Assembly (NCBI GenBank): GCA_003250455.1 | Contig: QKGK01000204.1 | Location: 1 to 15,029 of the forward strand | Reading direction: 5' to 3' | DNA: 15,029 nucleotides | From: Chloroflexota bacterium | GTDB lineage: Bacteria > Chloroflexota > Anaerolineae > Anaerolineales > UBA11579 | In this document: positions 11,863 through 15,029 of the stretch, one piece after another | Layout: every line of letters begins with the position of its first letter | Numbering within the stretch: the first letter of the stretch is position 1 | Made by a program: the position numbers and the translations under genes | The notes under the pieces: generated by a model | The model's input: the letters and a program-made list of their open reading frames with translations, nothing else | What the model was told of the DNA's origin: nothing | The model's database searches: none

Positions 11863-13758
11863 ATGCATCACGACGTCAGTGGAGGCTGGAGGGCGCTTGT
11901 CCGGCAGGATGAGTCCAAAGGCAAACCAACGGTTGACAGGGCACTACTTAAACGGGTGTACGGCTATGCACGCCCTTACCTGGGCTGGATGGTCCTGGTG
12001 CTGTTCATCATCCTGATCACCTCACTGGTACAGCTGGTGCCCCCGCTGCTGTACCGTGACCTGTTCGACAATGTGATCCCCAACAAGAACCTGCAGCGCC
12101 TGGTGTGGCTTTCTGTGGGGATGATCGGCATCCCGGTGGCGGCCAGTTTTTTGGACGTAGCTCAGCGCTACTTCAATGCCAAACTGGGCGAAGGGGTGAT
12201 CCATGACCTGCGGCAGAGGCTTTACGAGCATCTGCAGGAGATGTCTTTGCGCTTTTTCACGCATACGCGGCGCGGCGAGATCATTTCCCGCCTCAACAGC
12301 GACGTGGTCGGCGCGCAAAGCGCGGTGACCAGCACGATTCCCAATGCGGTCACCAACACCTTTACCCTGATCAGTACGCTGGTGGTGATGTTTTCGATCG
12401 AGTGGCGCCTGACGCTGCTCTCGGTGGTGGTGCTGCCCTTGTTCCTGCTGCCCGCCCGGCGGATTGCCAGCGTGCTGCGGGATGTGCGCCGCGAAGCGAT
12501 GGAATACAACGCCGATATGTCCAGCATCATCTCCGAGACCCTGACGATCAATGGGGCGCTGCTGGTCAAGACCTTTGGTCGCCAGAAATTCGAGAAAGAG
12601 CGCTTCCAGTCGATCAACCAGAAGGTGCGCGATATCGGCATCCGCCGCGCCCTGATCGGGCGCTGGTTCTCCCTGGGATTGGGGATCGCCGCCACCATCG
12701 GCACCGGCCTGGTCTACGGGGTGGGCGGCTACTTCGCCATCCTGGACAAGATCAGCCTGGGGACGATTGTGGCCTTTGTCTCCTACCTCATCCGGCTGTA
12801 TATGCCCATCTCCGCCCTCAGCAACATCCAGGTGGAGTTTGCCACCTCGATGGTCAGCTTTGAGCGCGTGTTTGAATACCTGGATCTGCCGGTGGAGATC
12901 GCTGACCCGCCCAACGCGGTGGTGCTGAAGGATGTTGCCGGGCGGATCCGCTTTGAAGGCGTATCCTTCGATTATATGGAAGCCAACCAGCGGCTGGGGA
13001 TCAACATCCGCACGACTACCGTGGAGAATGGGGACAAGGAGAGCGAAACCCCGGCATTCATCCCGACCCGGCGCTATGCGCTTAAAGATCTGAGCTTCGA
13101 GATCGAGCCAGGCGAATTGGTAGCGCTGGTAGGCCCCAGTGGGGCGGGGAAAACCACGCTCACCTATATGCTGCCGCGCCTCTATGATCCCACCGAGGGC
13201 AGTATTTATCTGGATGATCACAACCTGCAGGAGGTTACGCAAAGTTCGCTGGCCGCCCAGTTGGGAATGGTCACCCAGGAGACCTACCTGTTCCACGATA
13301 CCATCCGCCGCAACCTGACCTACGCCCACATGGACGCCAGCGAAGACGCCCTGGTCGCCGCGGCCAAAGCGGCCAACATCTACGAATTTATCCAAAAGCT
13401 GCCCAACGGGTTCGATACCGTAGTGGGAGAGCGCGGCTATCGCCTGAGCGGCGGCGAGAAGCAGCGCCTGGCAATCGCCCGCGTGGTGCTCAAAGACCCG
13501 CGCGTACTGATCCTGGATGAGGCCACTTCCCACCTGGATTCGGCCAATGAAGCGCTCATCCAGCAGGCCCTGGAACCGCTGATGCGCGGCCGCACCAGCC
13601 TGGTGATCGCTCACCGGCTTTCCACCATCCTGGCGGCGGACAAGATCCTGGTGATGCAGGAAGGCCGGCTGGTCGAGCAGGGCACCCACGCCGATCTGCT
13701 GGCTGCCGGCGGGCTGTATGCCGATCTGTACGAGACCCAGTTTGCCCCGCGGGTTTGA
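11863..13758 (+). CDS. ABC exporter, fused membrane and ATPase domains (MsbA/multidrug type)
   Basis: 631 aa from ATG 11863, chosen because AGGAG stands 7 nt upstream; the frame is open further up to 11752 but without a ribosome site. Six membrane helices (~40-325) are followed by one ATPase domain with Walker A GPSGAGKT (424-431), Q-loop Gln472, signature LSGGEKQ (528-534), Walker B VLILDE (548-553, catalytic Glu553) and H-loop His584. All catalytic residues are present, so it should work as a homodimer exporting a lipid, glycolipid or hydrophobic compound; the substrate is unknown. Odd: about 30 extra residues (~375-405, with charged ENGDKESET) lie between the A-loop region FDYME and the strand ALKDLSF. 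Next to glycosyl- and sulfotransferase-like genes, a surface-glycolipid flippase role is possible (inference). The next gene follows after 36 nt. Confidence 0.93.
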   Translation: MHHDVSGGWRALVRQDESKGKPTVDRALLKRVYGYARPYLGWMVLVLFIILITSLVQLVPPLLYRDLFDNVIPNKNLQRLVWLSVGMIGIPVAASFLDVAQRYFNAKLGEGVIHDLRQRLYEHLQEMSLRFFTHTRRGEIISRLNSDVVGAQSAVTSTIPNAVTNTFTLISTLVVMFSIEWRLTLLSVVVLPLFLLPARRIASVLRDVRREAMEYNADMSSIISETLTINGALLVKTFGRQKFEKERFQSINQKVRDIGIRRALIGRWFSLGLGIAATIGTGLVYGVGGYFAILDKISLGTIVAFVSYLIRLYMPISALSNIQVEFATSMVSFERVFEYLDLPVEIADPPNAVVLKDVAGRIRFEGVSFDYMEANQRLGINIRTTTVENGDKESETPAFIPTRRYALKDLSFEIEPGELVALVGPSGAGKTTLTYMLPRLYDPTEGSIYLDDHNLQEVTQSSLAAQLGMVTQETYLFHDTIRRNLTYAHMDASEDALVAAAKAANIYEFIQKLPNGFDTVVGERGYRLSGGEKQRLAIARVVLKDPRVLILDEATSHLDSANEALIQQALEPLMRGRTSLVIAHRLSTILAADKILVMQEGRLVEQGTHADLLAAGGLYADLYETQFAPRV

Positions 13759-13794
13759 TATGTACCCCGATAGGAAATTAGCGAAAGGACCAAG

Positions 13795-14148
13795 ATGAAA
13801 TTCATTCGAAATCTCTTAACTTCCGTGATCATGATTTCTGCCGCTGCCCTGCTGGGGAACTGGATCGGCGGGCAGATGCGCTATCTGGTGACGGGTAAAA
13901 AAGTGCAATCCCTGAGCTTCGTGCATACCACCGCTGCTCACGGCACGGTACGTAATATCCCCGTAGCGACCAAGTTCTTCCCGGCGCTGCTGATTGGCTT
14001 GCTGGGCGAGCCGCACACCTTGCTGGCTTTCCTGGGCGGAGTATGGACGGGCGGTCTGGTGCCGGATGCCTGGGAAGCTGCCTGGCTGGAACGCGTGCTG
14101 GAACCGGCTTTGTTCGGCTCTGCAAAGGACCGGCAAGCCAGCAAATAA
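13795..14148 (+). CDS. Small membrane protein of unknown function
   Basis: 117 aa. The ATG at 13795 is preceded by AAAGGA at good spacing. A hydrophobic segment at ~8-26 (TSVIMISAAALLGNWIGG) and a second hydrophobic stretch at ~60-88, rich in Leu and Gly (LLIGLLG, LLAFLGGVWTGGLVP), suggest two membrane helices with a ~30-residue loop containing VHTTAAHGTVRNIPV. I do not recognise the family. It lies 36 nt behind the ABC exporter and in the same direction, so it is probably co-transcribed, perhaps as a partner; this is inference. Confidence 0.65.
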   Translation: MKFIRNLLTSVIMISAAALLGNWIGGQMRYLVTGKKVQSLSFVHTTAAHGTVRNIPVATKFFPALLIGLLGEPHTLLAFLGGVWTGGLVPDAWEAAWLERVLEPALFGSAKDRQASK

Positions 14149-14260
14149 AAACGTCCCTGGTCGCGGGTTTCTACAAGCTTTTAGAGAGACAATTAGCCCC
14201 TAAGTTTTGATTTGGAGATAAGTTGTAATGAATTGGGGGAAAAACCGTATTAAACAATAC

Positions 14261-14505
14261 TAGTACGCAGGTACTATACAGTTATTGCTTCAAAAATAAG
14301 GTTTGAACATTGAAATTGAACGCAGCCTTGGTGGTATGGGCAAGGCCGCATACGCCATTTTTCCTTCACAATTTGGCGTGTTGGTTTGAGGATGGAGAAA
14401 ATCGGTGGGGATGTCGATTTTCTCCTTCTCAATAACAATCAAATACCTGTGTAATTTGGGAAGTGATGATAAATTAAGCGGCGCAGATTTTCCTGTGCCG
14501 CTTTT
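14261..14505 (+). ncRNA. Candidate structured RNA: five successive hairpins ending in a terminator
   Basis: In a ~490-nt gene-free stretch (14149-14642) five non-overlapping inverted repeats follow one another: TAGTAC/GTACTA (14261-14276), GCCTTG/CAAGGC (14325-14346), ACGCCA/TGGCGT (14352-14379), a perfect 11-bp stem GGAGAAAATCG/CGATTTTCTCC (14394-14425), and the terminator at 14476-14503. No convincing ORF is present. It could be a small RNA, the structured 3' end of the 13795 gene's mRNA, or a mobile repeat. No known RNA family is recognised. Confidence 0.3.
14476..14505 (+). terminator. Rho-independent terminator
   Basis: An 11-bp stem with one G-T pair (AAGCGGCGCAG with CTGTGCCGCTT) and the hexaloop ATTTTC is followed by TTTT. 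It ends transcription coming from the ABC/small-protein unit or from the RNA candidate upstream. Confidence 0.75.
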
Positions 14506-14573
14506 GCATTTGTGTGAAGTAGCGTTTTAGGAGGTCGGTCTTTTTCCATCCGGATCGCTCAAATTAGAGATTG

Positions 14574-14602
14574 TTTACTGCGCTTTGGTACATCGCTATA
14601 AT
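14574..14602 (+). promoter_or_regulatory. Promoter of the GMC oxidoreductase gene
   Basis: TTTACT (14574-14579) and a perfect TATAAT (14597-14602) are spaced by 17 bp. The predicted start leaves a leader of ~34 nt before ATG 14643. Confidence 0.65.
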
Positions 14603-14642
14603 ATTTTTAATACGAGATGTGTGCCAGTGATCGAGGTGTACG

Positions 14643-15029
14643 ATGGACGATCTGTTGAAGGATGAGTTTGATGCGATCATTGTGGGTACGGGGCCTGGAG
14701 GGGGAAGTGTTGCATATCAACTGGGCAAGCTTGGGTGGAAGCTGCTGATTCTGGAAAAAGGCAAAGGGGAAGAGGTAAAAGGCACTCCCGCTCAGCTGAT
14801 CTCCATGGCGCTTGTCCCGGGAAAGAGCCTGCATTTTACGGAACAGATGCTTGGGCTGATCCATGGTATCGCCGTAGGGGGCAGTTCGCTGATCTATTAT
14901 GCCAACGCATTTGAGCCACCCTATGAAATGTTCGATACCTATGCTATTGATCTGCGCCCGGATGTGGCAGAGGTAAAGGAAGAACTGCCGGTTGCGCCGC
15001 TTTCAGAAGATCTGCTTGGCCCGGCGGCC
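14643..15029 (+). CDS. GMC-type FAD-dependent oxidoreductase, N-terminal part (runs off window)
   Basis: 129 codons to the right edge with no stop. The ATG at 14643 has GAGGTG about 6 nt upstream. The dinucleotide-binding fold is clear: FDAIIVGTGPGGGSVAYQL gives G15-x-G17-x-x-G20, and the strand KLLILEKG ends in Glu38, which holds the FAD ribose. 'GIAVGGSSLIYYANAF' (75-90) is the GMC-family flavin-contact segment (usually GGSS...N). GMC enzymes oxidise alcohols, sugars or sterols using FAD; the substrate cannot be told because the substrate-binding and catalytic His regions lie outside the window. It has its own promoter and is separated from the ABC unit by a terminator. Confidence 0.88.
   Translation, partial: MDDLLKDEFDAIIVGTGPGGGSVAYQLGKLGWKLLILEKGKGEEVKGTPAQLISMALVPGKSLHFTEQMLGLIHGIAVGGSSLIYYANAFEPPYEMFDTYAIDLRPDVAEVKEELPVAPLSEDLLGPAA

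Noticed and set aside
12022..13689. 555-codon minus-strand open frame opposite the ABC exporter
   Set aside because: The plus strand carries every ABC motif in order. The antisense protein is low-complexity Gln/His/Gly-rich with no motif, typical of an antisense shadow.
14228..14263. 11-codon ORF (MNWGKNRIKQY) after a GGAG
   Set aside because: Too short to support. It ends inside the first hairpin and shows no regulatory codon run such as a leader peptide would have.

Overview
The window looks like a piece of a chromosome from a moderately GC-rich bacterium, most likely a Chloroflexi (Chloroflexota) member close to Anaerolineae. This is inference from gene content and style: a long TPR protein, a lipoprotein built of 'NGG...G.PI.E...Q.FE' repeats, an SLC13 carrier with multiple RCK_C domains, a GMC-type flavoprotein with a Chloroflexi-like N-terminus, and TATAAT-type promoters. 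No rRNA, phage, transposase or CRISPR array is visible.

Left part (1-4150): the 3' end of a TPR gene (+) enters from outside and is followed by an inverted pair of short REP-like palindromes. Then, all on the minus strand, come a secreted lipoprotein of about 495 aa with its own terminator and promoter, a site-2-type M50 membrane protease, and upstream of the protease a selenocysteine tRNA (anticodon TCA) with a good promoter. The tRNA and protease may share one transcript. Between protease and lipoprotein lies a pair of related hairpins ending in a plus-strand U-tract that belongs to no visible gene.

Middle (4150-9142): a gene-poor stretch holds hairpins and the remains of a small membrane protein gene. 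It is followed on the minus strand by an HD-domain protein and a 777-aa SLC13-type carrier with four RCK_C (TrkA_C) domains; these two probably form an operon read from the carrier, whose TATAAT box sits almost on the start codon. Divergent from the carrier is a GT1-type glycosyltransferase.

Right part (9143-15029): two tandem paralogous sulfotransferase-fold proteins (minus). The upstream copy is cut by an in-frame TAG exactly where its sister has Trp361; behind the stop, the coiled-coil and C-terminal SWK motif remain open for 53 codons. Divergent from them is a complete type IV ABC exporter followed closely by a small unknown membrane protein. After about 490 gene-free bases rich in inverted repeats, a GMC-family oxidoreductase starts and runs off the right edge.

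The glycosyltransferase, sulfotransferase-like proteins and ABC exporter may act together on a cell-surface glycolipid or glycan, but only their proximity and family roles suggest it. No clearly new multi-gene system was found; the most distinctive observations are the W361-to-TAG interruption, the tRNA-Sec next to the protease, and two intergenic RNA-like regions.
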